From Kwoniella bestiolae CBS 10118 (Eukaryota > Basidiomycota > Tremellomycetes > Tremellales > Cryptococcaceae), in assembly GCF_000512585.2 (NCBI RefSeq), contig NC_089241.1:4420001-4484000 (forward strand): a stretch of DNA of 64,000 bases, in the 5' to 3' direction. The notes beneath the pieces were generated by a model. It had not been told where the DNA came from. It was given only the letters and a program-made list of their open reading frames with translations, and made no database searches. Made by a program: the position numbers and the translations under genes. This document shows positions 10,516 to 22,151 of the stretch, piece after piece. Every line of letters begins with the position of its first letter. Position 1 is the first letter of the stretch.

Positions 10516-13500
10516 ATGTCCAGTGACCCCCCTCCAAACCAAGAAGCAGAGAGTAGCGTAGCACCACCGACAAAGCATCAGTACACCTCCCTCTCATCTT
10601 TGCTTCGCAAATCACCCAAACCAGATAACACGTCAAACGAAGAACAATTACCAGGTAGACGGACTGGTAATGCGGGATGGGGACTATCCGTAGACGAGGC
10701 TAATAGGGAGAGAAGAGGAAGTACCAATTCTCGTTCAAGGTCACGGACGAGGATCAAGAAGAAAGATGATGAAAAGGGTAATAAAGGTAGATTGAGTACC
10801 TGGAAGATGATGGCCTTGACCATATCTATGGGTGGAAGTCAAATTGCTTGGACTGTGTGAGTGAGCCTTCCCACCTGCCTATATTCCAGCTTTCTTTGAG
10901 ACGTGAGATGAATACCTACTGATCTGGTCTGTATGAGCGCAGCGAACTAGGCTACGGAACACCTTACCTCCTCTCTTTGGGTCTGTCCGAACAGCTCACA
11001 TCGCTAGTATGGCTAGCAGGACCTATATCAGGTCTCATCGCTCAACCTCTCATTGGCGCTATATCAGATTCGTCCAACTCGAAGTACAGGAGAAGATACT
11101 GGATAGTAACTGCTACTATACTTTTGGTGCTCAGTGGACTGGGTTTGGCATTTACCGAACCGGTGGCTAAAGCTATAGTAGATCTATTTGGAGGTGGTCA
11201 AGGTGACTGGGATCCAAGGAGCGTCAAACTTGTGAGCTAAGTCGCTATTCGAAGTGGGGGGATATGAGCTGATGTCAATCCTGCTCTATAGGTCAAGAAC
11301 ACCGCTATTGCCATTGCAGTTTTCTCGTTTTACTGTCTTGATTTTGCTTTGAATGCGTAAGTCAGCTAAACATTTATCGGCAAGGACACCTTTCAAGAAG
11401 ATAAGCTGATTATATGTTACAAATAATCAGTCTACAAGCTTCGTTACGGAACTTGGTACTTGATGTCACACCTGGAGAACAGCTAGCTTCGGCAAATGCG
11501 TGGCATGGAAGGTTCAATCATGTTGGTAATATTGTTGGGTTCACTATGGGTAAGTACATCTACATCCAATGGTCTTTCAAGTCCACTGCTAATTACGATT
11601 TCACTGCGTAGGCTTCCTGAATCTGGCCAATGTTCCTATCATCAGACTCGTAGGAGGTGGTCAATTCCGAAAAGGTGAGCTGTTTGTTGCCCGACTTTCC
11701 TTAAACAAGCTAACTCGTGATCTTCGCTTCTCTGTATAGTCTGCATTGTTGCCCTCATACTGCTCACTGTTACCGTATGGATAACCTGCTGGACTACCGA
11801 AGAGACTGAAAAGGAAAGTATCTTTGGTGAAAGAAGGTCGTGAGTTCATGTTCAGCTTTACAAGCACCGAAAGTGCACTGAAGAAGCTGAACTTTATGTC
11901 CAGGCGGATCCGGGATGTGGTCGGCACGATATACGAGGCGATCCTACATCTTCCCAAACCCGTGAGACGAGTCTGCATCGTAAGTCAGCTTTACTACAAT
12001 TGGTTGATAGTGACGAGGACGCTGATCATCCGGGAATGAACAGGTACAAATTGCCGCTTTCATGGGATGGTTCCCCTACCTATTCTACTCCACTACCTAT
12101 GTCGCGGAGGTGATGACGCACGAGCTTGGCCATGTTCCTGATACGGATACTGCTACGAGAGCTGGTAGTTTAGCTTTGTTGATCTACTCCTTTGGTGAGT
12201 CTCCACCGTTACCACAACAAAGTTTCCCAGCTAAGGCTAATATCTGACATAGTGGCTATTATCGCCGGTACACTTCTCCCATATCTCGCTGCACGGGACA
12301 GACGACTCTTGAAGCCTGTATCAGAGAAGATACGAGACGGTGAACTGCATGCTGATGACTCAGAGGACGAGGATGATATCGAGATGGAACGTATAAGGGA
12401 GATGGTAAGAGAATGGAAAGCCGATGCTGCGAGACAAGGTAGACCACTGAAACTTCCTACGAGTGAGTTGTTGGTTCAACTTTTTGTTGCAAATTGCCAA
12501 TAACTCATGCTGTGCCCCTTTGTCAGTGCCTTTCATGCTTCGTAATATCTGGACAGCAGGATTACTCTTATTTGGTATTCTAATGGGATCGACCTTCTTC
12601 ATCAAGAAAGTATGGCAGGCCACGGTTATGATAGCTTTGGTCGGTATTTGCTGGGCTATCGCTTGTTGGGTGTGAGTTTCTCACGTCGTACTTCACGAAG
12701 AATGATTGCTGACATCAGTTTCGACACTCAGACCTTTTGCGTGAGTTGCGATGAGCCAATTTATGACTTCCTCAACTCATCTGACTTGGTTCGTGACTAA
12801 TTCTGTTATTCATTGATCATAAAGCATTATCATGGAAGTGAGTGTTACTTCTCTCCTCCTTCCATCATATTCACTAACGTTGGCCACCCGCAGTTCCTCA
12901 AAGAAATGTCCGATTCACCTCCTCCCCCTCCTGCCTCCCGATCCGGACGACCTCCCCCTCCTGCCTCGGCCGGTCCTGCGCCAGGCTATCGACCAGTCCA
13001 TGCCCGAGCAGCCTCGACGCCCATCGGACCATGGAGATCCCAGCCTACTTCACCATCAAGACGGGAGCGAGACCCAGACGAAAGGACACCGTTGACTAGG
13101 AGTTACTCTACTGCTGATATCGAAAATGCAGGCGAGAGTATGGAATATACAGGTTCTGGGCCAGTGGCTGGAGGGACTATAATGGGTATACATAACTTGG
13201 CTATTGTCTTCCCTCAATTTATCGTAGGTCTTCGTCCCTCTGCTGCGTAATCTCTGAGTTGATGGAGGGATCAGATTACTGATGACTTGGGTGTGGGAGT
13301 ATAGATCGCTGTAGTCGCTTCTGTGATATTCAAATTAGCAGACCAAGAACCAGATATCATACCTTCCTCTGGTGGCGCTGAAGGCGGAGGAGGGAAGAAC
13401 GGAGTAGCTTGGGTATTGAGATTCGGTGGATTGATGGCTTTGGTATGTTCCTCTCTCGCTCCATACCCGTTACACTACAATACGGATCAATACGTTGCAT

Positions 13501-13633
13501 ACATGATTGTATGCTAATCAATGATATACATGGACAGGTCGGCGCATTGATCAGCCGTAAAGTCCCGCCTACAAAGACTGAGAAAGCTATGAGAAGGAGA
13601 TTGGCAGAGATGCGAGAGGAAAGTGCGGAATGA
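10516..13633 (+). CDS. MFS transporter of the glycoside-pentoside-hexuronide/sucrose (SUT-like) type
   Basis: A plasma-membrane sugar/H+ symporter of the SUT/alpha-glucoside family is predicted. The first exon (10516-10856) gives a ~100-residue Ser/Lys-rich cytosolic N-terminus, then TM1. The next exon (10943-11231) has the family loop with LTSLVWLAGPISGLIAQPLI and GAISDSSNSKYRRRYWI, the RxGRRR-type motif. Further exons (11292-11356, 11431-11549, 11612-11674 and on) encode VTPGEQLASANAWHGR, typical of this family. A charged cytosolic loop (DDSEDEDDIEMERIREMVRE) separates the two halves. The conserved PFAIIMEFLKE at the end of TM10 is only recovered by splicing two microexons, 12732-12740 and 12825-12837. 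A Pro-rich insert of ~90 residues follows before the last two TMs. Stop TGA is at 13631-13633. Substrate is inferred from family only. Confidence 0.88.
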
Positions 13634-14172
13634 GCTTAAACTTATAAACCTACATATGAGTGGATGTAGCCTACGGCACTGGGTAAGAATGCAAGTGGTT
13701 TGTCGTGGAATAGAGAGGGAGCGGAATAGAATATGAGGAGATCAGAATGGATAGAAAGAGTTGGCAAGTTCGGGATACATGAGTTTCTCAGGAAGGTTCG
13801 TGGAGCGGGGTATGCTGAGTAGTTGAGCAGTGGATAGGTCATTTGTATTATGGAATTCAAAGAATAACGATTTGTGCTCTTGTTATGTTAAGTAAAATGT
13901 CTATCATGATCTATTTAGTACTTGTCTACACGTACATACAGTAGCAGCTAAACTTCCCGTGGGTTACTTGGAGATACGGACATTGAAGATTGGACGACTA
14001 ATTATACAGAAATTATAGGTTCATGTCAGTTTGTAGGTGCACAAAAAAAGAAGTGTCGAGTCAGGAGCTCATGAATAGTAATTTGGAAGTTTTGATGTTA
14101 TCCAAATGATAGAAGAAAATGCATTGAATATCTCAAATAAAAAATGATACAATCAACCCTAGCCCCAGGAAC
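13634..14172. other. Convergent 3' region between transporter and RBM5-like gene
   Basis: About 540 bases between two stop codons. It is AT-richer than the flanking exons and should hold both 3' untranslated regions. The minus-strand frame at 13642-13860 lacks coding character. Nothing else is seen. Confidence 0.6.
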
Positions 14173-17100
14173 CTACTTGTTATCGCTCGATGAAGAGTTG
14201 TTATACCTTTCCTTAGCCTAAGGTCGAACATCAGCGTCGGGCGAAAAACGACGAGAGGTGGAGGTGGAGCGGTGCAGAGGAGAGGGACAGGCGACGACAC
14301 AAGGAAGCAAGAAGAGACAAACTCACCATATCAAGCGCCCTCTGCTGAAACCCACCCGGACCAGCCCACCGTCCAGCTTCCACCCCCTTACTCGCACCCA
14401 ATCCCGCCCGATTCTCAAACTGCTGAACCAGAATCGGATCAACTCTACCTTCGTTGTCCTTACCCAGACCTGTCCCAGATTTCCATCCCATCTTGGCAAG
14501 CAGCTGATTCCCAACATTACTCTCGTCTTTACCTGGTTCTGCGCCGGGTGGGGGCGGGGGAGGAGCAGGGGAAGGTGGTTTAGGTCCTTCAGCGAATTTG
14601 CGTTTCCTAGCTTGTTCCGATTGCCATGAAGGTGATTCTTCAGGTACGGGGACGGAAGGTTGGTTGAACGCTTCTCTTCGTTCCGCTGCTCGATCTCGGT
14701 ATTTCGGTTGTTGTGCATTATCACTTGTAGGTATTGAAGACAAGGCAGCCTTGCGCTTCATACCTGCTTCTCTTGCGTTGGCGTCGGCGAGGTTGGTCTA
14801 TATGATATCAGGGAACAAGTCAGTTACTATTGGGCATGTCTCTCCGAGTGATCAAATGTGAGCAGATACAGGTCGACTCGCCTTGTGCAGATCCGATTGC
14901 GCTACATGCTTCTTGAGTACTTCCTCAGTCTTGAATTGCCTCTGACAAAGTAGGCAGGCGACCTTTCCCGTAGTCGCAAGTGTCGATACATCGGTGTAGT
15001 CGAAATCATCCGCAGGCGCAGCTGCTTGAGGAGATCTTGAAGGTCCAGGAGCAGATCCGGATCCATGTCCAGTCGGAGAAGCCTTCTCATTTCGAGTGAT
15101 ACACAATGATCAAGTCAATATAGCGATCCCATCTGCCGGATGATCCAATGATGAAATGATGTTTACACTTTGTTCACCTCCATGGGAATTACCTATAGGT
15201 CTTCTAACACCTAAAGTCGTATTGACATCCGATATACCTTTGGGCGGTGCGTTGAAATCCAGCATCGGTTCAGGTGCCGCCAATTCGGTTTGCTTCGTAT
15301 TCCACTTATTTATATTTTTCGCAATCTGTGAGATCAAACAGGGAAAAAGACTGTGAGCAAAGACTCGACCCAAGATAAAAGGTGTGCGGGCCTCTGCCGA
15401 CTTGTCTTCACCTTCCGACTAGATGATTTTGGCGGGATGATGTAGACCCCTTTACCTGTGGCATCGTCAATCATTGAGGTCAATAAGGTTCTGGGACCAT
15501 CGAAATTTCATTATGCCACGATGGAGACAAACTTACTTCGTGATAAAAGTACTGAGTCTTTTCCCACCAAGTCCACTTCTTCGTCATCACCTAACATGTT
15601 CTTTCCGGTAATTGGGATGATTCCAGCCAATTCCTCCTTCTTTTTACCTTTACCGCCAATCTTGATGGGCTGAATACCCCCCGCGAGGCTTATCGGAGTC
15701 ATGCTGGTGGGTGCAGCTTCAGTTGTACGTGGTTGTGGAACTTGAGGTGGAACGCCAGCCAGAGTACCGAGGAACGATCGATGGTCGGGAGTAAGTTGGA
15801 TGAGTCCATCTTCCCCGATGACCGGTGCTCCTCGGGTGGTGGTCTCGACAGCTCCTCCAGCTTGATGCCAGTATGCGCACCATTTCCCCTCTGGCTGTTC
15901 GATGGTATCGCTAGCTATACCACCGTTTCTTGATGGGCGAAGAATGAATTCTCCACCAAGTGGTCCAGCGGGAGTAGGTACAAAGGCAGCCGGGTTGGCA
16001 AATGAAGGTGCAACGGGGACGTAGTTGATCACGAATCCGTTTGGTTGATGTTGAGGAGCGAGTAGGAATGGTAGAAGAGCAGCAGCAAGCTGAAAAGGGG
16101 GCAAGATAAGCATGTGTCTCAATATATGATGTTTGGTGGGATGACAGATTGGTAGGTTATGTGTAAAGGTATGTGCAGGTATGAGGTCAACTCACCTCAG
16201 AAGTAGCAAGTTCGACAAAAGCATACCCCCAACTACTCCTGACACTCCTATCAACAATCAGAACAGCCCTCACAATCGTACTCTCAGCAGCGATCTCCCT
16301 CCCCACTTTACCCATCATCCTGGCTATCTCCTCACTCATCCTAGAAACTATATCTTGCGAAGTGGTACTTGCATCCAATCCTCTGAGGAGCAATACTCTC
16401 TTACCAGCACCGAAGACACCAATATCCTTCATACCATCGTGACCTGGTCGGGCGTAAGTGGGTTGGTGGATATATGGTTGACTCTGACCATCGTGGGATT
16501 GGGGTGCTTGCGTAGCTGAAAAGTCGATTTTGACTTTACGTGGGTCGGAATGGGAGTACAATGCGGGCATAAGAACCGCTGGATGACTGTTTATTCGATA
16601 CGATATGAGCTAGACTCGATTGCAATTCGAAACGAAGTGAGCAGCAAGCTCACTTGATATTGATAAACTCCTCTGCACCGTCAAGAGTCTTGAACTGAGC
16701 GAACCCAAAACATTTTGACGCTCCTGTGAATTTATCTTTGACGATCTTAACGCTTTCCAATACTGCTTTATGTTCTGATCGTAGATATCCCGAGAACTGA
16801 AGTATACAAAGAGATCCCATCAGCTGCTTTGTCAACGCTAGACGCGAAGGAGAATTGCCAGCTGAAATGTGGGACGTAGAACGTACATCTTGTTCGGTCA
16901 ATTCTGGATCTAAACCTAGGAAGATTATATCCCTAGAAGGTTCTGAGGGACCTTTCGCCCCACCCCTTTTAGGTTGTTGAGGATAATCTGTATTGGAGTA
17001 GCCGTCGTATGCCTATACATTATCCTATTAGTCAATTTTCCACCGATAGCCGGCAGTCTTGCAAGGGGACGTATGACTCACAGCCAGTTCCTCAACATCC

Positions 17101-17561
17101 CTACCCCTCTCCCATTGAGGTTCATCCCTGCCATAATCATACACTCTCCTAGGCGGAGGTACCCTCGACTCCTCCCGATCAGCCATCATCCCCGATGCTC
17201 GTCTACCATCATACCTCTCCCTATTTGTATCGTCATACCCCCTAGGCTGTCCAGGAGGAGGGGCATATCTCTCTTCTTCGTATCTACCGCTGGGTCTATC
17301 ATCATACCTAGGATGATCATCCTCATACCTTCTTGGCGGAGGTGGATAATCATCATACCCTCCTCCTCGTCTAGGTGGAGGATCATCGTATCGTCTTGGA
17401 GGAGGGGGAAGAGATCTTCTAGGCGGTGGGTAAGACCGGTCGTCGGTGTATCGTCTAGGTGGAGGTATATCGTCCCTCATGGGTGACAATGGTCTCGAGG
17501 GGGAGTATCGCCTAGGACGATAGTCTGGGGATCGCGAGCGCGATCTTGGTCTGTAAGACAT
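14173..17561 (-). CDS. RBM5/RBM10-like RNA-binding protein (RRMs, C2H2 finger, G-patch)
   Basis: A probable spliceosome-associated alternative-splicing regulator. The ATG at 17561 opens an Arg/Ser- and Pro-rich N-terminus (MSYRPRSRSRSPDYRPRRYS) with many PPPRRYD repeats. Then comes a first RRM (DIIFLGLDPELTEQD, KCFGFAQFKTLDGAEEFI) and a second RRM-like segment (RVLLLRGLDASTTSQDIV ... GYAFVELATSE). A long linker follows, with KWCAYWHQAGGA. Near the C-terminus are a C2H2 finger (CLLCQRQFKTEEVLKKHVAQSDLH) and a G-patch (NQLLAKMGWKSGTGLGKDNEG), then the stop at 14173-14175. Order and content match RBM5/6/10. The OCRE domain of the animal proteins is not visible. An in-frame upstream ATG at 17660 exists, but the SR-rich start is more typical. 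Divergent from the complex I gene. Confidence 0.87.
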
Positions 17562-17905
17562 GTTGGGTGATGATAGTGGATGTAACCATGTAAGATACGT
17601 TGAGTCTTTATAGGATGATTTGCAACGTAATGTATCTGACTTTGAATTCGAGAACAACATACACAGGACAGCTGATGATGATGAGTGAAGGGAGGAGACA
17701 TGACGTGGAATTACCCTCCAAACGCTCAGCTGGAGAACTCACGTGGCTTATCAGCTGGCTCGTCCAACGGAATCAAATTCCCCTTGATCTCCTTCGTATC
17801 CTGTATAACCAACCACCTGAAGATGTATTCTCATCCACCTTCATAAAGACAATAACACCGAATCTCTCTGCTTACCAACATACCAATACACAAGACATAC
17901 ACAAA
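17562..17905. promoter_or_regulatory. Divergent promoter region RBM5-like / complex I B15
   Basis: A 344-base gap between two start codons, holding both promoters. The stretch just upstream of the right-hand ATG contains repeated ACCAA/CCAAC-type words (17806-17890), possible but unproven binding sites. Confidence 0.55.
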
Positions 17906-18603
17906 ATGGCAGGAGGACACGGAGGATTCGGTGAGCTAAATATGTGTGTGACGAAAGCAATCAGCCTAGCTAACGTATCTCGCAATCTCACAGAACCAGT
18001 AAAGGTATATCTCCCCTCTCCCCTTCTGCCCTCCCGGATATATCCATACTAACCAATAACCATATCCTGTCAATGATAACAGCTCGACCCAGCGATCGAA
18101 AGATGGTCATCAATGGTATGTCTCCACCATATATCAGCTCAATCATCAGCGAGAGTTCAAAAGCTGATGCATCATAACTTCCACAGAGGGAAAACGTATT
18201 CCAGCACTTCAAATTTACCAAACGAGCTACTAGACAGGTGTTCACTTGGGGATTCGTCGTTCCTGCTTTGATCGCTACTATCGCTGTGACTTTTGATGTG
18301 AGTGCGGGTTTTTTTTTTCCGAGGTCCAGTGAAGTAAGGCAGGGGGAAGTGACTGAACGTATAGATCAGAGATGAGTTACAAGAGGTCAATCAGAATCAT
18401 CGGGCATGGAGGAAAAGAGAGACGGACAAGTCCCTTCCCTTGCTGTGTTATCTTCGCATCCATTCTAAGAAGAATGGAATGATCTCACAGAATGCTGACG
18501 CTATTTTCACTCCCCACAGAACAAATACGACTGGGCAGGCAAACAGAAAGGCTCCTCTCTTCTGAAAGGCACACCCGCCAAACCAGCACCCGCAGAAAAG
18601 TAA
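17906..18603 (+). CDS. NADH:ubiquinone oxidoreductase subunit B15/NDUFB4-like
   Basis: An accessory subunit of the membrane arm of mitochondrial complex I. Five exons (17906-17930, 17994-18004, 18083-18115, 18187-18297, 18520-18603) give 87 residues. The motif LDPAIERWSSMRENVFQHF, then FTKRATR and a single TM segment (VFTWGFVVPALIATIAVTFD), then NKYDWAGKQKGSSL, is the layout of the B15/NDUFB4 family. Exon 2 is an 11-base microexon coding only EPVK across its joins. Its presence means the organism keeps a proton-pumping complex I. Without the microexon the frame would be lost. Confidence 0.8.
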
Positions 18604-18726
18604 ATCAGATAATCATATCGAGATGTATTAGTATAACATAGCATAATAGCATCAAGCACTACAAAGTACAACTAAACTGACATACACAAGGGAATTATAG
18701 AAAGATATTCTAATCGGTTTATTACT

Positions 18727-21700
18727 CTACCAAATCCGCTTGACCATCGTCCACCGTTCAACTTCTTCCAATTTCCACTTTTTCCCTTTCTTCCCTCCCT
18801 TCTCCTTCTCCTTATCTTTATCTTTAGTCTCACTATCAGAATTCGAAGTGACTTTCTCAGGATCACTCATACTTCCACTCCCCCCGTTCATCCTTCTTGC
18901 ATTATTCACCAACACCGATTTGGGCATAGAGAATGTTGTAGTGGGAGTATGTACAGATCCGGGAGAAGGGTATGCAGGGAGATCATCATTTGGGTGCGAG
19001 AGATATCGAGCAGTTTGTTTATTATATTCCTAGACCCTAGACGTCAGCTTTGTCTCTAATGGGAGATTTAAGACGGAAGCTCACTGTTTCCTCCTTACTT
19101 TCCCCAACTGCTGATCTTCCAAAATCGTTGACTGCATCTTCCGCTTCCCTCGCCTCCATCCCTTCCTGCCTGATAGCTGAGAAGCTCAGCAGGGCAAGAC
19201 CAAGAATGACTTTCAGAAATACCAAGCTAACAACGGAAGAATAAGCTATTGTCCGTTTGTCTTGGGCTCGGGAGCTGACTTACCATCCCCATGCGCACAA
19301 TCCCACTCCTGTCCAGCTAGTCCATTTCAGTATCGTCCACACCCAATCTCCGGCAGTCAGGTCATTGAGCGATTCATCATGATGCGAAGAAGTCGACAAC
19401 ATCCCGATCGCTTGAGCTGAAACTCGAAGTACCAGACAAGCTAAAGGGATAGAAGCGAATCCCAGTCGACGAGCTACCAAAGGTGATTGATCAAGTAGGA
19501 CCTGATGCTATAAGTGTATGTCAGTTTCTGTCTCGTAATTTCTGATCAGTATCCACATGAACTGACATTTCTACCTTTCATTCTACCTCTGCCATTTCCC
19601 GACGAACCAGCTAACAACACATCTTTCGCCAAGACATCCGTAAATCTTTCATAGACGGATGCTCGAACATGGTTGAACTTGGTGATGAAAGCGTGTTTCA
19701 GCCAGTCGACGATCATCTCGGAGACGATGACGAATAGGACAGGCTGCGAAAAAGATCATTCGAGTCAATGAGTTGTACCAGCCAGATCAACCTACTGAGT
19801 CAACTCACTGATAATATCGAATCTACCAGATTCTTCCCTCTTATGAAACTTTTAGGTAAGAAAGCAATTTCCGATCCCGCCATCTCGATCATATTCCTTA
19901 GTGCAATAACAAAAAGCATAAGAGAAAGCTGGAATCGTTCGACGATATCTGTAAGGCAGACACGCTTAAGCTATTCTCTCATGTCCATCAAAACAGAAGG
20001 GTTACGTATAGCTTACCTGCACACATGATCTGAAAGAGGTTTTCTTTCTCGAATTTCTTGAAAACAGCTAGACAAGTCATATTGCTATCAGCTGTGGAAT
20101 GCTCGTCGTCTTGTCGGTGCAGCTGATGTTGGTTGTGAGACATGACACTCACATCCTTTGATCTCCACAAACTGATTACTGATCAACAGCGACAACAGCG
20201 TATAATCATACGAGTTAATAGCCACGTTTAGCGAGACCAGCATGTAAAAGAATATGAGGGTATGAGCCACTATGAGACATGTAAGCTGGCTTGGAGTTGT
20301 GACACTACGGTTCGAAGAGTAGAGCTTACAGACGTAACCCAACGACAACGCAAAGAAGAAGACAGGTCTGGCTTGCTGTCTCTTCCTGCCTTTACCTCTT
20401 TTCCTTATACTTGGTGAGAGAGTCTCCCTGGCGAATAAGGTGTCGAGTACGTCTTGTCCGAAAGCACAGCATAATCTATCTGCGATCTAAATGGGGAAGT
20501 ATATCAGCTATTGTCCGACGAATGTATCAAAATTTAGCAGACTCACCTCCAAAGCATTGAATATAACATATAACTTGATAGTATCTTGACCTCTGACCGA
20601 ATGATACATCTTACTTGAATCGGTCGCTCCAAGCAATATAACCGTCGGTATAAGAAGTAATAGCATCCTAAGTATGGAATGTTGATGAGCCAATGGTATA
20701 GGCCACCATTCCTTCCGTTTGATCACATTTGTGAGGATCCGAGTAAGAGCGAAAGCCGATCGTATAGGTAGTACAGTGAAGTTGTACAAGAACCCATCTA
20801 AGCACAGCAAAGCTCCGAATAGGGTCGTTTTCTCAACCGCTAAAGGTACCGCCAAGAAATTTGCTATTCTTTCCCTACGACATGGATGCCTCAAGTAAGC
20901 TCTTGTTTACCTGTAGGAGAGAATAGCTTACCATTTGCCATCTACCACCCAGCCGTCCCATTCCTCCGCACCCATCTCATCTTTGAGTAAATCCCATATT
21001 CCGGAGATCTCGATTTTACCTTCTGCATTCAACCCCTTGAACTCATCGTAATTCTGATGCAAATGAGCGTTCTCGTCTTCAGGTTCAGGGGAAGATATCC
21101 TTATCCCTTCTTCGGGTGGATCATTCAACGTATAATTGTTTTCAGTGATCGTAGGTCTCCGAGACCTGGCTGGCCAGAATTCATCTTCGCCTTCTTCTTC
21201 ATCTTCCATATATCCTGAAGAAGAGGGGACAGTCAATTTCCCCAAGACCGAGTCCAGCTCTTTGATACCGAGACCTTTCTTCTGGGATGATAGTGGCGGT
21301 GGAACGGTATAATCGAACTCTACCTCGCCCCTTGGCGAAGGAGGTAGTGAAGAATACGTAGTTCCTTTTAGACCTGGTGTGGAAGATAGATCAAATACCT
21401 CTGAGGAAGAGGTGTGGATTGATGGAGGAAAGTCTAAAGATGCGAGCGGATGGCGCGATTTGACTTTTGACGATTGCCGCGAAGAGAGTTGAGGCCGCGA
21501 GAGAAGAGAGGAAGATGCTTTGGATGGTAAGGCTGGCCGCTGGGAAGAAGTGAGGATATCTTCCAGTAAGCTAGCCTGTATAGTGGTAATTTATAGTTAG
21601 TAGGTGGTGCGACTTGGATTCGGAAGAGTTTCGTCATCGATTCACCTACCTCGTCTTCCCTCGTACTCTCCTCGGGGTCATTCTCTTCTTCTTCTTCTTC

Positions 21701-21829
21701 CTCCTGGTAAGAGGGTGAAGAGGAAGGACTGCCCAATTCAGTCTTCCCATTCATGAATGGTCGGGTCTCGTCATAGCGGGGTCTCGACGGACCAGCCTCA
21801 GCGGAGTTGAAACCGTCACTTTCCAACAT
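18727..21829 (-). CDS. TAPT1/EMP65-family ER membrane protein
   Basis: A multi-pass membrane protein of the TAPT1 family (yeast Emp65, linked to ER protein quality control; animal TAPT1 linked to ciliary trafficking). The N-terminal ~280 residues are acidic and disordered. The conserved membrane core follows with RIANFLAVPLAVEKTTLFGA, IADRLCCAFGQDVLDTLF, VAHTLIFFYMLVSLNVAINS and LLISNQFVEIKGSVFKKFEK, highly characteristic of the family, then further TM helices (PVLFVIVSEMIVDWLKHAFI). The tail is Lys/Glu-rich and ends KLEEVERWTMVKRIW, with the stop at 18727. The start is placed at the ATG at 21829. A possible 5' leader intron ending near 21865 makes an earlier start conceivable. At least nine introns interrupt it. 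Confidence 0.88.
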
Positions 21830-22151
21830 AGGTGTGAGCGGGTACAGTGTGTAGACGTTCAAGTCTATGAACAAAGTGAGAGAGAAGAAGAAAGGAAAGA
21901 GAAACAGACAGACGGTTGATCCCAATTGGGATGAATCGTCACTGTACTCGTATCCTCGGTCATTTTCCAATTCCCATTTCCGACGGAACTAGAAACTGAT
22001 CGACGCATTGACCCACTTTTTGTGCCTTCCAACACCACACAACCATAAAATGATAACGACAATCCTTCAACTTTGTAAATTGCCTCGCTTTGCTTTCTAT
22101 CCTCCTAGCATCTTATCATAAAGGTAATCGAGGAGAGAGGGGCAGTATGAC
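21830..22151. promoter_or_regulatory. Divergent promoter region TAPT1-like / GPI2
   Basis: A 322-base gap between start codons. Its left part carries an open minus-strand frame and a pyrimidine-rich intron-like stretch that may belong to the 5' leader of the TAPT1-like gene. Confidence 0.5.

Noticed and set aside
14258..14629. Plus-strand frames of 103-123 codons
   Set aside because: Antisense to the G-patch and Pro-rich exon of the RBM5-like gene; composition mirrors that exon.
20928..21829. Acidic N-terminal exons of the TAPT1-like gene as a separate protein
   Set aside because: Frame and splice phases run directly into the conserved TAPT1 core and no promoter or stop separates them.
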